Shown here: positions 35,143-44,399 of the stretch, in pieces
Numbering within the stretch: position 1 is the first letter of the stretch
Layout of the letters: every line of letters begins with the position of its first letter
Origin: JAUXFS01 sp963772635
GTDB lineage: Bacteria > Pseudomonadota > Alphaproteobacteria > Rhodospirillales > Defluviicoccaceae
DNA length: 64,000 nucleotides
Assembly (NCBI GenBank): GCA_963772635.1
Contig: CAVYYK010000032.1
Coordinates: 124,001 to 188,000 of the forward strand
Direction: 5' to 3'
Made by a program: the position numbers and the translations under genes
The notes under the pieces: generated by a model
The model's input: the letters and a program-made list of their open reading frames with translations, nothing else
Told to the model about the DNA's origin: nothing
The model's database searches: none

Positions 35143-35910
35143 ATGGCGGTTACGGTCGCCTACCTTGTTTTTCTGTTCGCGCCGATCGCGCTGCTGTTCG
35201 TCGGGTCGTTCGGCGACACGTGGACCAATACCCTGCTGCCGACCGGCGCGACCCTGCGGTGGTACGAGGAGGTGGCGGCGGACCCCAGTTTCTCGCGCGC
35301 CTTTCAAACCAGCCTCGTCGTCGTCGCGGTCACCGGCGTGGTCAACGCCCTGATCGCCGTGCCGGCGGCCTACGCGATCAACGCCAGTGCCCGCCGCGGT
35401 GTCAGGACCGCCGCCCGCATCGCCACGTTGATGCCGATCGCCGTTCCCGAACTGGTTCTCGCCTTCGGCTTCATCTTGGTGTTCTCCTCCGACACGCTTC
35501 CGTGGCTCGGCAGCCTGTGGCTGCTGGTCGCCGGCCACGTGGTCCTGACACTCCCCTATCTTCTCAACACGCTGCTGGCCGACATGGCCCATCTCGGGCT
35601 GGCCGAGATGGAGCAGACCGCCGCCACCCTCGGCGCCAATTTCCGCAGACGGTTCTTCGACATCGTGCTGCCGGCCGTGCGCCACAGTCTGCTTTCCGGT
35701 CTGGTGACCGTCGCCGCCATCTCGATCGGCGAGTTCCAGCTCTCCAATCTGGTCGCGGGTTTCCTGAGCCGCACCTACCCGATCGTGCTGCTGCAGGCGT
35801 TCTACGGGGCGACCGGCTTCGCCTGCGCGGCGACCGTCGTCCTCCTCGTCCTGGCGATGATCGCCGCGGCCACCGGTGCGGCAACGGCCCGCGCCGCCCG
35901 GACTGGCTGA
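35143..35910 (+). CDS. ABC importer permease (first)
   Basis: A 255-aa inner-membrane permease with six or so helices and the EAA loop AEMEQTAATLGANFRRRFFD near residue 150, which docks on the ATPase. It opens the four-gene importer cluster. GGGGAGGGA precedes ATG 35143 by about eight bases. The preceding 140 bp (35000-35142) contain a TTGACC but no convincing -10. The relatives are permeases for spermidine/putrescine, iron(III) or 2-aminoethylphosphonate. Confidence 0.88.
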   Translation: MAVTVAYLVFLFAPIALLFVGSFGDTWTNTLLPTGATLRWYEEVAADPSFSRAFQTSLVVVAVTGVVNALIAVPAAYAINASARRGVRTAARIATLMPIAVPELVLAFGFILVFSSDTLPWLGSLWLLVAGHVVLTLPYLLNTLLADMAHLGLAEMEQTAATLGANFRRRFFDIVLPAVRHSLLSGLVTVAAISIGEFQLSNLVAGFLSRTYPIVLLQAFYGATGFACAATVVLLVLAMIAAATGAATARAARTG

Positions 35911-35920
35911 CGGCGACGCC

Positions 35921-36973
35921 ATGGCGATCCGCTTCGACAACGTGACCTTCCGCTACCCCGACCGGCGCGCCGGCGTGTTCGACATCGATTTCACCGTGGA
36001 AGACGGCGAGTTCCTTGCGGTCATCGGGCCTTCGGGGTCGGGAAAAACCACGGTCCTGAAGCTGCTTGCCGGCTTCGTCAAACCGGAACAGGGCCGCATC
36101 CTGGTGGATGGCGTCGACGTCGCCGGTCTTCCGCCCCATCGACGCGATCTCGGGGTGGTGTTCCAGTCCTACGCCCTGTTTCCCCACATGCCGGCGTGGC
36201 AGAACGTCGCCTATCCGCTGAAGGTCCGGGGATTGGATCAGGAAGCCCGTCGCCGCCGGGCGATGGAGGCGTTGGCGCGGGTCGGACTGGAGGGCATCGC
36301 CGACAAATCGCCGGGAGAGATGTCGGGCGGCCAGCAGCAGCGTGTCGCCCTGGCGCGGGCGCTGGTGTTCGAGCCGCGCGCCCTGTTGCTGGACGAGCCG
36401 CTGTCGGCGCTCGACGCCTCCCTTCGCGCCGACCTCCGCGACGAGATCCTGCGGGTCCAGCGGGAGGCCGGGATCACCACCCTGCACGTCACCCATGACC
36501 AGGAAGAGGCGTTGTCCATCGCCGACCGGGTGGCGGTGATGACCAACGGCCGAATCCTCCAGATCGACGATCCCGTCACCCTCTACGATCGGCCGACCGA
36601 CTCCACCGTCGCGTCGTTCGTCGGCCATGCCAACCTGTGGGCGGGAACCGTCGCCGACGCCCGGACGGTGACCACGCCGATCGGCAGACTGATCTGCGAT
36701 GCCGCCGGATGGAACCAGGGCGACGCGACGAGCGTCCTGGTCCGCCCCGAACACGTGCGCCCGACGAAGGGTGACGACGCCGCCGCCAACGGCGTCAACG
36801 AATTCGGCGGCGCCGTCGTCCACGACCGTTTTCTCGGCTCGCTGCGCCGTTTCGACCTCGCGGTCGGTGGCGGCGTGATCCGCGCCGAGACCAACTATCG
36901 GGGCCCGGTCAGCCGGGTTTCGATCCCGCCGGAGGCGATCCGGCTTCTGACGCCCACCCCCCCAAATCCATAA
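35921..36973 (+). CDS. ABC importer ATP-binding protein
   Basis: A 350-aa ATPase. Walker A GPSGSGKTT near residue 38, Q-loop VVFQSYALFPHM, signature MSGGQQQR near 132, Walker B ALLLDEPLSALDA near 152 and switch HVTHDQEEA are complete. A C-terminal TOBE-like regulatory domain follows (VLVRPEHVRPT). The upstream ORF end overlaps with a non-conserved extension, so ATG 35921 is used, 11 bp after the permease stop. It energises both permeases of this cluster. Confidence 0.93.
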   Translation: MAIRFDNVTFRYPDRRAGVFDIDFTVEDGEFLAVIGPSGSGKTTVLKLLAGFVKPEQGRILVDGVDVAGLPPHRRDLGVVFQSYALFPHMPAWQNVAYPLKVRGLDQEARRRRAMEALARVGLEGIADKSPGEMSGGQQQRVALARALVFEPRALLLDEPLSALDASLRADLRDEILRVQREAGITTLHVTHDQEEALSIADRVAVMTNGRILQIDDPVTLYDRPTDSTVASFVGHANLWAGTVADARTVTTPIGRLICDAAGWNQGDATSVLVRPEHVRPTKGDDAAANGVNEFGGAVVHDRFLGSLRRFDLAVGGGVIRAETNYRGPVSRVSIPPEAIRLLTPTPPNP

Positions 36974-36988
36974 CGGAGGTCCGATACC

Positions 36989-38056
36989 ATGAACAGCTTT
37001 GCCAAACTCGCCGCCACCGCGCTGGTCGCGTGGCCCGGCCTTGCCCTGGCCTTCGAGGGCCCGGAACTTTATCCCGGCGAACAGGCGCTCTACGACGCGG
37101 CACAGAAGGAAGGCCTTGTCGTTTCGTTCGACACCGGCCCCACCTGGGCCAACTGGGCCGCCCAGTTCAAGGCGTTCAAGGCGCGCTACCCCGGCGTCGA
37201 GATGGTCTACAACGATCTCGGCTCGGCGGTGACCGTCACCGCCCTGGACAAGGCCCGCAACCGCCCGCAGGCCGACACCGCGTATTACTTCGCCGGTTCC
37301 GCCGTCGCCGCCGCCGACAAGGGCCTGGTCGCCGACTTCAAGCCGGTGAACTTCGACAAGTTGCCGGAGGCGTTCCGCCAGCCGGAGGGTCAGTGGTTCA
37401 CCATCCACACCCTCAACATCGCCTTCATCATCAACACCAAGCTGGTCAAAGACCCGCCGCAGTCGTGGGCGGACCTGTTGAAGCCGGAATACAAGAACAG
37501 CATCGTCTATCTCGATCCGCGCTCGACCGGCCAGGGCCAGGTCGTCGTCCTCGCCGCCAACTTCGCTGCCGGCGGCGACATGAGCGACGTCAAGCCGGGG
37601 CTCGCCTATATCGAGAAGCTGCACAAGACCGGCAACGTGCTGCGCAACGTCGGCACCACGCCGTACGCCCAGTTCCTCAAGGGCGAGATCCCGATCTGGA
37701 TCGGCTACGAGAACGACGGCCTCAAGGCCAAATACACCGACGGCATGGGCGACGACGTCGCCATCGTCATCCCCAAGGAGGCCTCGGCGATGGCGCCGTA
37801 CGCGATCAGCCTGGTCAAGGGCGGCCCCAACCCCAACGCCGGCAAGCTGTGGCTCAACTACATCATGACCGACACCGGCCAGGCCACCTTCGCCGACGGG
37901 TTCGTCCGCCCGGCGGTGCCCGGCGTCAAGCTGCCCGCCGACGTCGCCGAGAAGCTGCCGCCGGCGCCGCAACTCAAGCCGGTGGACGTGATCAAGGCCC
38001 AGGCGCTCAAGGCCGATATCGACGCCGGCTGGGCCGCGGCGGTACTGGGTAACTGA
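36989..38056 (+). CDS. ABC importer substrate-binding protein
   Basis: A 355-aa periplasmic protein of solute-binding family 1. Signal peptide: KLAATALVAWPGLALA with cleavage before FEGPELYPGEQ. The mature domain shows LVVSFDTGPTWANWAAQFK and YKNSIVYLDPRSTGQGQ. This class binds iron, polyamines or aminoethylphosphonate-like ligands; the aromatic-rich pocket region alone does not decide. ACGGAGG lies before ATG 36989. Confidence 0.9.
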   Translation: MNSFAKLAATALVAWPGLALAFEGPELYPGEQALYDAAQKEGLVVSFDTGPTWANWAAQFKAFKARYPGVEMVYNDLGSAVTVTALDKARNRPQADTAYYFAGSAVAAADKGLVADFKPVNFDKLPEAFRQPEGQWFTIHTLNIAFIINTKLVKDPPQSWADLLKPEYKNSIVYLDPRSTGQGQVVVLAANFAAGGDMSDVKPGLAYIEKLHKTGNVLRNVGTTPYAQFLKGEIPIWIGYENDGLKAKYTDGMGDDVAIVIPKEASAMAPYAISLVKGGPNPNAGKLWLNYIMTDTGQATFADGFVRPAVPGVKLPADVAEKLPPAPQLKPVDVIKAQALKADIDAGWAAAVLGN

Positions 38057-38081
38057 GCCGGCCGGGAAACAAGGGAGGACG

Positions 38082-38990
38082 ATGATGGCTCCGCGCGGTC
38101 TGTTTCCGGCGTTCATCGCGCCGGGCGTGGTCGTCCTCCTGTTGTTCTTCGTCCTGCCGCTGCTGTCGGTGGTCTCGGAGTCGTTCTTCGACCGGGGCGC
38201 GGCCTACGGCAGGCTGTTCGACGATGCGGTGTTCTGGCGAGGGCTGCGGGGCAGCCTCGTCCTCGGAACCGTGGCGCCGCTCGGCTCGGTGGTCGTCGGC
38301 TTCCTGGTGTCGCTGCACCTGGCCAGGATCAAGGCGGCAACGCGAACTTCGCTGTTGTTCCTGATCTCGCTGCCGCTGACGTTCTCGGGGCTGATCGTCG
38401 CCTACGGTTTCATTCTGGTGTTCGGCCGCGCCGGCTTCGTCACCCTTCTCCTCGCCGAACTCGGCGCGGATCCGGCGGTGATCGGCGGGTTCATCTTCAC
38501 CCCGGTCGGCCTCGGCGTCGCCTATTCGTATTACCTGATTCCCCGGGTGGTGATGTTCGTCCTGCCGGTGATCCAGAATTTCGACCGGGCCCAGATCGAC
38601 GCGGCGGTTTCGCTGGGCGCTCCCGGCTGGAAGGCGCACCTGGACATCATGTTGCCGCAGATCCTGCCGTCCCTGGTGGCGGCCTTCTGCCTCACCTCGG
38701 CGGTCGCGGTCGGCGCCTACGGGACCGCACTGGCGCTGGTCGGCACCCAGGTCAACATCCTGCCGCTGGTCCTCTACTCGAAAATCTCCGAGACCGGCGT
38801 CGATTTCCCGGCGGCGGCGGCGCTGTCCGTCGTCCTGATGGCGATCACCGTCTCGGTCATCGCCCTCGCCGAGATCCTGCAGGCGCCGAGACGGAGGACG
38901 GCATCGGCGGAAAACCGGGGAGCGGTAGGCCGCCTGTCGGGGCGTTCACGAAATCGTCGTTTGCCTTGTCCGCCGTTTTCGCCACAATGA
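38082..38990 (+). CDS. ABC importer permease (second)
   Basis: A 302-aa permease with about six helices and the EAA loop region AQIDAAVSLGAPGWKAHLD near residue 175. It completes one importer: permease, ATPase, binding protein, permease. The last 35 residues after LAEILQAPRRRTA are Arg/Pro-rich and unlike the family, so a frame break or read-through near 38900 may have replaced the natural end. A strong hairpin follows at 39046. Confidence 0.87.
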   Translation: MMAPRGLFPAFIAPGVVVLLLFFVLPLLSVVSESFFDRGAAYGRLFDDAVFWRGLRGSLVLGTVAPLGSVVVGFLVSLHLARIKAATRTSLLFLISLPLTFSGLIVAYGFILVFGRAGFVTLLLAELGADPAVIGGFIFTPVGLGVAYSYYLIPRVVMFVLPVIQNFDRAQIDAAVSLGAPGWKAHLDIMLPQILPSLVAAFCLTSAVAVGAYGTALALVGTQVNILPLVLYSKISETGVDFPAAAALSVVLMAITVSVIALAEILQAPRRRTASAENRGAVGRLSGRSRNRRLPCPPFSPQ

Positions 38991-39045
38991 TCGGTGAGAG
39001 TACCGACCGACGATCGCGGGTCAGCGGATCGCGGTTCGGCAAATC

Positions 39046-39071
39046 GAAAGGGCGGTCAAAGCCGCCCTTTC
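39046..39071. terminator. Bidirectional terminator between the ABC operon and phoX
   Basis: GAAAGGGCGG (39046-39055) and CCGCCCTTTC (39062-39071) form a perfect 10-bp stem with loop TCAAAG. The stem ends are A/T-rich on both strands. It lies 6 bp from the phoX stop and 55 bp from the permease stop, serving both convergent units. Confidence 0.7.
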
Positions 39072-39077
39072 CGTATT

Positions 39078-41054
39078 TCAGCTCCCGATCGTTCCTCCGC
39101 CGTTCTTGACGATCACCTGCACCGACGGCCGCGGCGGCATGCCCTCCTTGAAGTCAGGCCAGCGGGTCGACGGGGTGTCGAAGGTCGAGCCCTTGGTGTC
39201 GCCCGGGTGCTGGACGGCGACAAACAGGGCGGTGGCGTCGGGGTTGAATTCCGGCCCGCACATCTCGGCGCCCAGCGGCGTCCGGTAGAAGTGGCGGGTC
39301 AGCGCCCGGCCCGGCCCCACCGTGTCGGAGGCCCAGAGGCCGTCGGCGAAACCGGCCTTGGGGGCGCCGTCGGTGGCGATCCAGATCCGTCCCAGCCGGT
39401 CGAACGCCATGTTGTCGGGGGCCGACAACCAGCCGTTGGCGCTGACGGCGGGATTGTATTTTGCGCCGTCTTCCGGGTTCCGCGGATCGCCGCAGAGGAT
39501 GAAGATGTCCCAGGCGAAGGTGTCGGCGGCGTGGTCCTTGCCCGCGCCCGGACGGCGGGAGGGGTCATTTCGACGACATGGCCGTGGGGGTTGGGGCCGC
39601 GCGGGTTGGCGGCGTCGACGCCGTCGGGCTTGCGCTTGGTGTTGTTGGTCAGGTTCATGTAGACCCTGCCGGAGACCGGGTCGGGTTCCACGTCCTCGGG
39701 CCGGTCCATCGGCGTCGCGCCCAACAGGTCGGCGGCGCGGCGGGTCTCGATCAGCACGTCGGCCTGGGAGTGGAATTCGTTCTCCGGGGTCAGCGGGCCT
39801 TCACCAAACACCAGCGGCAGCCATTGCAGCTTTCCGTCCGGCAGGAACCTGGCGACCGACAGCGTGCCCTCGTCGAGGAGGTTGCGGTTACGGTCGCGAT
39901 CGTCGGGATCGAACCGGCCGTCGGTGACGAACCGGTAAAGGTAGTCGAACCGCTCGTCGTCGCCGCTGTAGAGGACGACGCGGCCGTCCGTGTTGACGAT
40001 GGTCGTCGCGCCCTCGTGCTTGAACCGGCCCAGCGCGGTCCGCTTCACCGGCCGCGACGTCGGATCGTAGGGGTCGTACTCGACGATCCAGCCGAAGCGG
40101 TTGGGCTCGTTGGGCTCCTTCTCGACGTCGAACCGGTCGTGGTAGCGGGACCAGGCGTAGCGGCTCTTCGCCTTCAGGCCGTAGCGCTCGTAGTTGCGCG
40201 CCTCCCCCGTCTTCTTCGGATCGCCGCCGAAATAGTCGTCGAAATTCTCCTCGGCGATCAGCACGGTGCCCCACGGCGTGGTGCCGCCGGCGCAGTTGTT
40301 GACAGTGCCGATCACCCGCAGACCGGTCCAATCGGCTTTGGTCTTCAGCCGGTCGTGCCCGGCGGCCGGACCGGAGATCTCGATATCGGTCGATAGCGCA
40401 GTGATGCGCCGCGCGTACGGGCTGTCCGCCACCACCGACCACGCGCCGGTGACGTTGTCGCGTCTGACTTCGACGACCCCGTGTCCGTGCGCCGCCATCT
40501 CGATGTCGACCTGGTCGCGGGTCAGCTTGTCGAGGTCGCCTGCGTCGATCCCCGGAAACATCAGCTGGTGATTGGTGTACTCGAAGTTGACGCAGAGCAG
40601 GCCGTGGTCGGGGCTGTCCGATCCGCGCGGCAGCGGCAGGTAGGCGACATAGTCGTTGTTGTAGCCCCATTGCCGGGCCTGCGCCGCGGCGGTCTGGTTG
40701 CCGGGATCGAAGGCGGGTGCGCCGGCGACGACCGGATCGCCCCAGCGGATCAGCGTCTGCGCCTGGTAGCCGTCGGCGACCGCGTGGGTCTCGGTCATCC
40801 CGTGGGGCAGTTCGGCGAAGGTCAGGGTCGACCCGCCGTCGGAGGCGGCTCTGGCCGGGCGGGCGGCCAGCGCTCCGACGACCGGCGCCAAGCGCGGCGA
40901 CGGCGGCGGTCGCCGACAACCCCTTGAGCGCCTGGCGCCGGCTGAAACGGGCGGCGATCACGTCGCCGATCGTCGGCTCCGTCGAAGGGTTGGATGGTTC
41001 GTCGTCTTCCGCATCGCCCTGCCGGGCGTCGTCAGGGCCGAATGCGTTGCTCAC
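39078..41054 (-). CDS. PhoX-family (DUF839) phosphatase, Tat-exported, two frame breaks
   Basis: About 658 aa when corrected. The N-terminus has a Tat-type signal (RFSRRQALKGL then SATAAVAAL). The first break near 40890 separates it from the body, which reads ALPRG-like loop YLPLPRGSDSPDHGLLC, CAGGTTPWGTVLIAEENFDD and HEGATTIVNTDGRVVLYSGD, all PhoX landmarks; a second break near 39555 precedes DTFAWDIFILCGDP and the end NGGGTIGS. PhoX enzymes are Ca2+/Fe3+-dependent alkaline phosphatases in the periplasm. Start GTG 41054 is tentative. No Pho box was identified. Confidence 0.85.
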
Positions 41055-41130
41055 GGCTTCCCCTCTCCCAAAACAGGTTTCCTTCGGTGCACGACCCCAA
41101 ACGATGAGGAAATCGAGCCGGCCCGCGACG

Positions 41131-42049
41131 CTATCCGGCGGCGAGCAGGCCGGGGTCGGCGCGCAACCGTTCGGCGGCGAGGTCGACGAAGGCGCGGATC
41201 TTGGCGGCGGCGCGGCGGCCTTCGGAATGGACCAGATGGACCGGCAGTCCGGCGGTCCTCCCAGTCGCCGAGGATCTCGATCAGGGTGCCGTCGGCGAGC
41301 GCGTCCGCCACCTGATAGGAGAGCGCCCGGGTGATCCCCCAGCCGGCGGACGGCGGCCTCGATCGCCGCGGTCATGGTGTTGACCGCGAGCCTCGGGGCG
41401 AGGTGCGACGATGCTGCTCCGGCCGCCGGCGACGAACGACCAGCGGGTGCGCTTCGTGCAGGGTGAGCGGGTTGGACGATCCGGTGGCCGGTAGCGAGGT
41501 CGTCGGGCGTCGCCGGCACGCCGTGGGCGGCGAGATAGCCGGGCGCGGCGACGGTAACCCGGCGCACCGCGCCGACCCGCACCGCCGACAGCGTCGAATC
41601 CGGCAACGTCGCCGATCCGCAACGCCACGTCGAGCCCTTCGTCGATCAGATCGACGACCCGGTCGACGAACAGCGTGGTCGCCGAAACCTCGGGGTAGGC
41701 GTCGAGGAAGTCCCGGAGGATCGGCGCGATATAGCGCTGACCGAACAGCACCGGCGCGGTCACCCGCAACACGCCCGCGCGGCGACTGGTGGGCGCCCGC
41801 CGCCGACGCCTCGGCCTCGTCCAATTCCGCCAGGATCCGCGCCGCATCGGCGAGCAGACGCCTGCCCGCCTCGGTCGGCGCCACCCGCCGGGTGGTGCGG
41901 GTGAACAGCCGCGCGCCGATCCGAGCCTCCAGCGCCGTCACCAGCCGGGTCACCGCGGGAGGCGACAGGTTCAACCGCCGGGCGGCGGCGTTGAAGGCGC
42001 CCTCCTCGGCAACGGCGACGAAGACGGAAAGCTCGCGGAAGCGGTCCAT
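41131..42049 (-). pseudogene. LysR-type regulator with several frame breaks
   Basis: The N-terminal winged helix-turn-helix is intact: MDRFRELSVFVAVAEEGAFN, AARRLNLSPPAVTRLV and ARLFTRTTRRVAPTEAG. The effector domain needs at least four frame changes (near 41790, 41590, 41470, 41390-41340 and 41255); fragments such as VLRVTAPVLFGQRYIAPIL, TTLFVDRVVDLIDEGLDVAL and the end AAKIRAFVDLAAERL-ADP are in different frames, closing at 41131. It is divergent from the PNPOx gene with an inverted repeat between them, the usual LysR arrangement. It may be a real decaying gene or an error-rich stretch. Confidence 0.75.
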
Positions 42050-42062
42050 ACAATTCCACAAA

Positions 42063-42097
42063 TCGGAATAATCAATTGCAATAATCTCATATTCCGA
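42063..42097. promoter_or_regulatory. Inverted repeat between the LysR gene and the PNPOx gene
   Basis: TCGGAATA (42063-42070) and TATTCCGA (42090-42097) are perfect 8-bp inverted repeats 19 bp apart in the AT-rich spacer between the divergent genes. LysR proteins bind such paired sites and control the neighbouring gene as well as themselves. Confidence 0.55.
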
Positions 42098-42164
42098 ACC
42101 TATCCGAAACGGCTAAACTCCTTTCCCGACGGCCCGAGCCCGTCGATGGAAATGGGAGAAACCG

Positions 42165-42992
42165 ATGGCCCGCGCTTTCGCCGAGATCGCCTTCACCCCG
42201 TCGGTCCGCGCCACCCAGCAAAAGCAGGGCTCGGCCGCGGCCTACGCCAAGTTCCTCTCCCCCAAGGCCGAGCGCGGCAACCGCCTCACCGCCGACGAGG
42301 CCGCGTTCATCGCCGAACGCGACGGCTTCTACCAGGCGACGGTGTCCGAGACCGGCTGGCCCTACGTCCAGTTCCGCGGCGGCCCCGCCGGGTTCCTCGA
42401 GGTGCTCGACGAGGCCACCATCGCCTACGCCGACTTCCGCGGCAACCGCCAGTACATCAGCACCGGCAACCTCGACGCCGACGACCGGATCGCGCTGATC
42501 CTGATGGACTATCCCAACCAGCGCCGCCTCAAGATCTGGGGCCGCGCCCGGCTGGTCGACGTCAGCGACGACCCGGAACTGGTCGCCAAACTCCACGTCG
42601 ACGGCTACAAGGCCCGCCCCGAACGCGCCGTGGTGATCACGATCGAGGCCTTCGACTGGAACTGCCCCCAGCACATCCCCCAACGCTTCACCCTCGAAGA
42701 GCTGGAGCCGACCCTCGCGCCGCTCCGCGACGAACTCGCCCAACTCCGCGCCGACAACGCCCGCCTCAAAGCCGCGCTCGGCGAGAGGGCGCTGATCGGT
42801 CGCAATGGGCCCCGAGCGTCACAGCGCCTGACCCTCAAGCGCCGGGCGCGCACCTGCGCTTGCCGGCGAGCCCGCCGGAGGGGTTTTGACGACGCTTTTG
42901 ACGACATTTCCGGTGGTTTTGACGACGTTCGTTACGCATCCGTGGCGCTTAACGCGTTGATAAAAAACGAAACCCCTCCCGGCGGAATGTGA
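42165..42992 (+). CDS. Pyridoxamine 5'-phosphate oxidase-family protein; C-terminus altered
   Basis: Residues 1-215 form a PNPOx-like flavin-binding split-barrel: ADEAAFIAERDGFYQATVSE, GWPYVQFRGGPAGFLEV, and FRGNRQYISTGNLDADDRIA. A coiled-coil-like helix (RDELAQLRADNARLKAALGE) normally ends the protein. Here the frame runs on for 60 residues into the neighbouring repeat element, adding RRGFDDAFDDISGGFDDV from the GACGAC repeats. The natural stop may have been lost when the element inserted. GGGAGA precedes ATG 42165. Substrate unknown. Confidence 0.8.
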   Translation: MARAFAEIAFTPSVRATQQKQGSAAAYAKFLSPKAERGNRLTADEAAFIAERDGFYQATVSETGWPYVQFRGGPAGFLEVLDEATIAYADFRGNRQYISTGNLDADDRIALILMDYPNQRRLKIWGRARLVDVSDDPELVAKLHVDGYKARPERAVVITIEAFDWNCPQHIPQRFTLEELEPTLAPLRDELAQLRADNARLKAALGERALIGRNGPRASQRLTLKRRARTCACRRARRRGFDDAFDDISGGFDDVRYASVALNALIKNETPPGGM

Positions 42993-43143
42993 AAGGTATG
43001 CAAAAGTAGACAAAAGTAGACATCTTTTCGGCTAAGTCGTTGATTTCCCTAGACCGGCTTTTTCAAGCAGGTGGACAAAAGTAGACATGAATTTTGGATA
43101 TCCCATTGAATCAATTCCCTTTTTCGCCGAAACAAAAGTATAC
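42888..43143 (-). repeat. Second, gene-less copy of the array element, one arm changed
   Basis: On the minus strand this copies 22725-22985. The left arm has GTCTAC-type units (plus-strand GTAGAC at 43006, 43016 and 43081; variants at 42995, 43072 and 43138). The other arm has three GACGAC units (42888, 42900, 42921), each as TTTTGACGAC, at the same places where copy 1 has TTTTGTCTAC. The centre with AACGCGTT is also shared. Segment lengths between motifs (57 and 65 nt) are identical to copy 1 although the 57-nt segment has diverged strongly. No terminase-like gene is present. Confidence 0.75.
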
Positions 43144-43273
43144 ATTTTTTGTGAAACCGCGTCTTAATCTCAAAAACCAACGTCCGCCACCATCCGCCGC
43201 AAAACCCGAAACCGAGACACACGTCTCGTCCCGGCGAGGGAAGCACCTCTCATTTGCCGAAGCTTTTTTCTAG

Positions 43274-43302
43274 GATATATATCCTATTTCAGTGAACGTC
43301 AA
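43274..43302 (-). promoter_or_regulatory. Promoter with palindrome, twin of the one at 22192
   Basis: On the minus strand TTGACG (43302-43297), 17-bp spacer, TATATC (43279-43274). The -10 lies in a perfect 16-bp palindrome TAGGATATATATCCTA (43271-43286). Position relative to the array and design equal those at 22192-22222, but no gene follows before the array. Confidence 0.6.
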
Positions 43303-43491
43303 GGTTTTCTTCCCGCCGGTCAGAGCCCATTCCGGATCGTCGGCGCCATCCAAGGCGAAGCGAAACACGGGTGGCACGATCGCGGGCCTTGACCGAAGGT
43401 CCGCCGCGAGAGGCAAAGCTGCCGAACCGTCAGGCCAAGCGCTTGGACCGAGGTTGTCCTAACCCAAGGCGGACCTTCCAGATGTCCGAGA
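43303..43491. other. Spacer with an inverted repeat, no recognised gene
   Basis: GAAGGTCCGCC near 43391 and GGCGGACCTTCC near 43470 are inverted repeats enclosing about 70 bp. A minus-strand frame reading AGADDPEWAL-like residues near 43340 hints at an old coding remnant, but I cannot name it. Together with the array (42888-43143), the 600 bp between the PNPOx and PEP-CTERM genes hold no intact gene. Confidence 0.4.
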
Positions 43492-44175
43492 TCACGTGCG
43501 AGCCTTGCGCCCCGCCATTGCACCAAGACCGATCAGACCGAGCGCCAGAAGCGAGAGGCTCATTGGTTCGGGGATCTGCGCCGGAATACCGACCTGGAAG
43601 CCATGCCAGAACTCGGGCAGCGGCACGTCCCAGCTGATTGAGCTGAACGTGCCCGAAAACTGGATAAGGCCATGGCCTTCGAAGCCCTGAAGCACATTGC
43701 CGGGAAGCTCGTTGAGGATGCCGCCGCCGAAGTAGCCCGGTCCGCTGTTGAGCACGTCAAACGGTGCGTCGAACTCGTAGCGTACCTCTACGCTCGTCTG
43801 ACCAAGACTCATGATCGCCATCACCGGGTCTACGACCGGCTGCGAGAACGTCAGTGTTTGGGTTCCGGTGCCGGTCCCGCCCGTAAGGCGAATGATGTCG
43901 CTGTCAGGCGGCGGATTGTCGACCTCGGGATTGGAGGTGTAGATTGACGAATTAACCGCCCAGTAGTTGGTTCCGCCCGCGGTCTGCGCCGCCGGACTGA
44001 TCTGACCACTGAATGCTACCGCTACGCCGCCTGCCGTCCCTGCGGCGCTGGTTGCATTCGCGGACGTCCAGTCGGTCCAAACGACCGGGGCCGCCGAACC
44101 TGTGGCCGTCAGCAACAAAATGCCCAAGACAGCGCCCATCCAAACCGAAGCGCATCGAAGAATCAACGTCGTCAT
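43492..44175 (-). CDS. PEP-CTERM sorting-domain protein
   Basis: A 227-aa exported protein. A signal peptide (hydrophobic WMGAVLGILLLTATGSAA) is followed by a Gly/Thr/Ser-rich beta-type domain and a C-terminal PEP-CTERM signal: IPEPMSLSLLALGLIGLGA then a basic tail GRKART. In the family an exosortase cleaves at PEP and links the protein to the cell surface or extracellular matrix. No exosortase gene is in the window. GGGGAGGG stands before ATG 44175. Base composition of 43.5-44.4 kb is less GC-rich than the core genes, suggesting transfer. Confidence 0.85.
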   Translation of the reverse strand: MTTLILRCASVWMGAVLGILLLTATGSAAPVVWTDWTSANATSAAGTAGGVAVAFSGQISPAAQTAGGTNYWAVNSSIYTSNPEVDNPPPDSDIIRLTGGTGTGTQTLTFSQPVVDPVMAIMSLGQTSVEVRYEFDAPFDVLNSGPGYFGGGILNELPGNVLQGFEGHGLIQFSGTFSSISWDVPLPEFWHGFQVGIPAQIPEPMSLSLLALGLIGLGAMAGRKART

Positions 44176-44399
44176 GAAACCCTCCCCTTGAGCTATAGCT
44201 ATAGCTGTCGCACTTCGCGTTGAAGATGCAAGGTTCCACGATTCGAGCAACCAAGCTCTCCCCGCGCGAACACGTGCGATTACATACCCGATTATTGCGA
44301 GTGAATCTCATCACCGGATCACAATCCGAGCAAGCGAAACCCACTCATGTTATCCGCAATTATTCATTACAGTCGGCAGAGTTGCGCGAGGCGAGCGGA

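Noticed and set aside
35564..38116. Minus-strand frame of 850 codons across the ABC importer
   Set aside because: It spans four genes with complete family motifs on the other strand; the long open frame comes from high GC.
43049..43246. 65-codon gene on the minus strand before array copy 2
   Set aside because: It consists of the repeat motif read in one frame; no ribosome site and no counterpart in copy 1.
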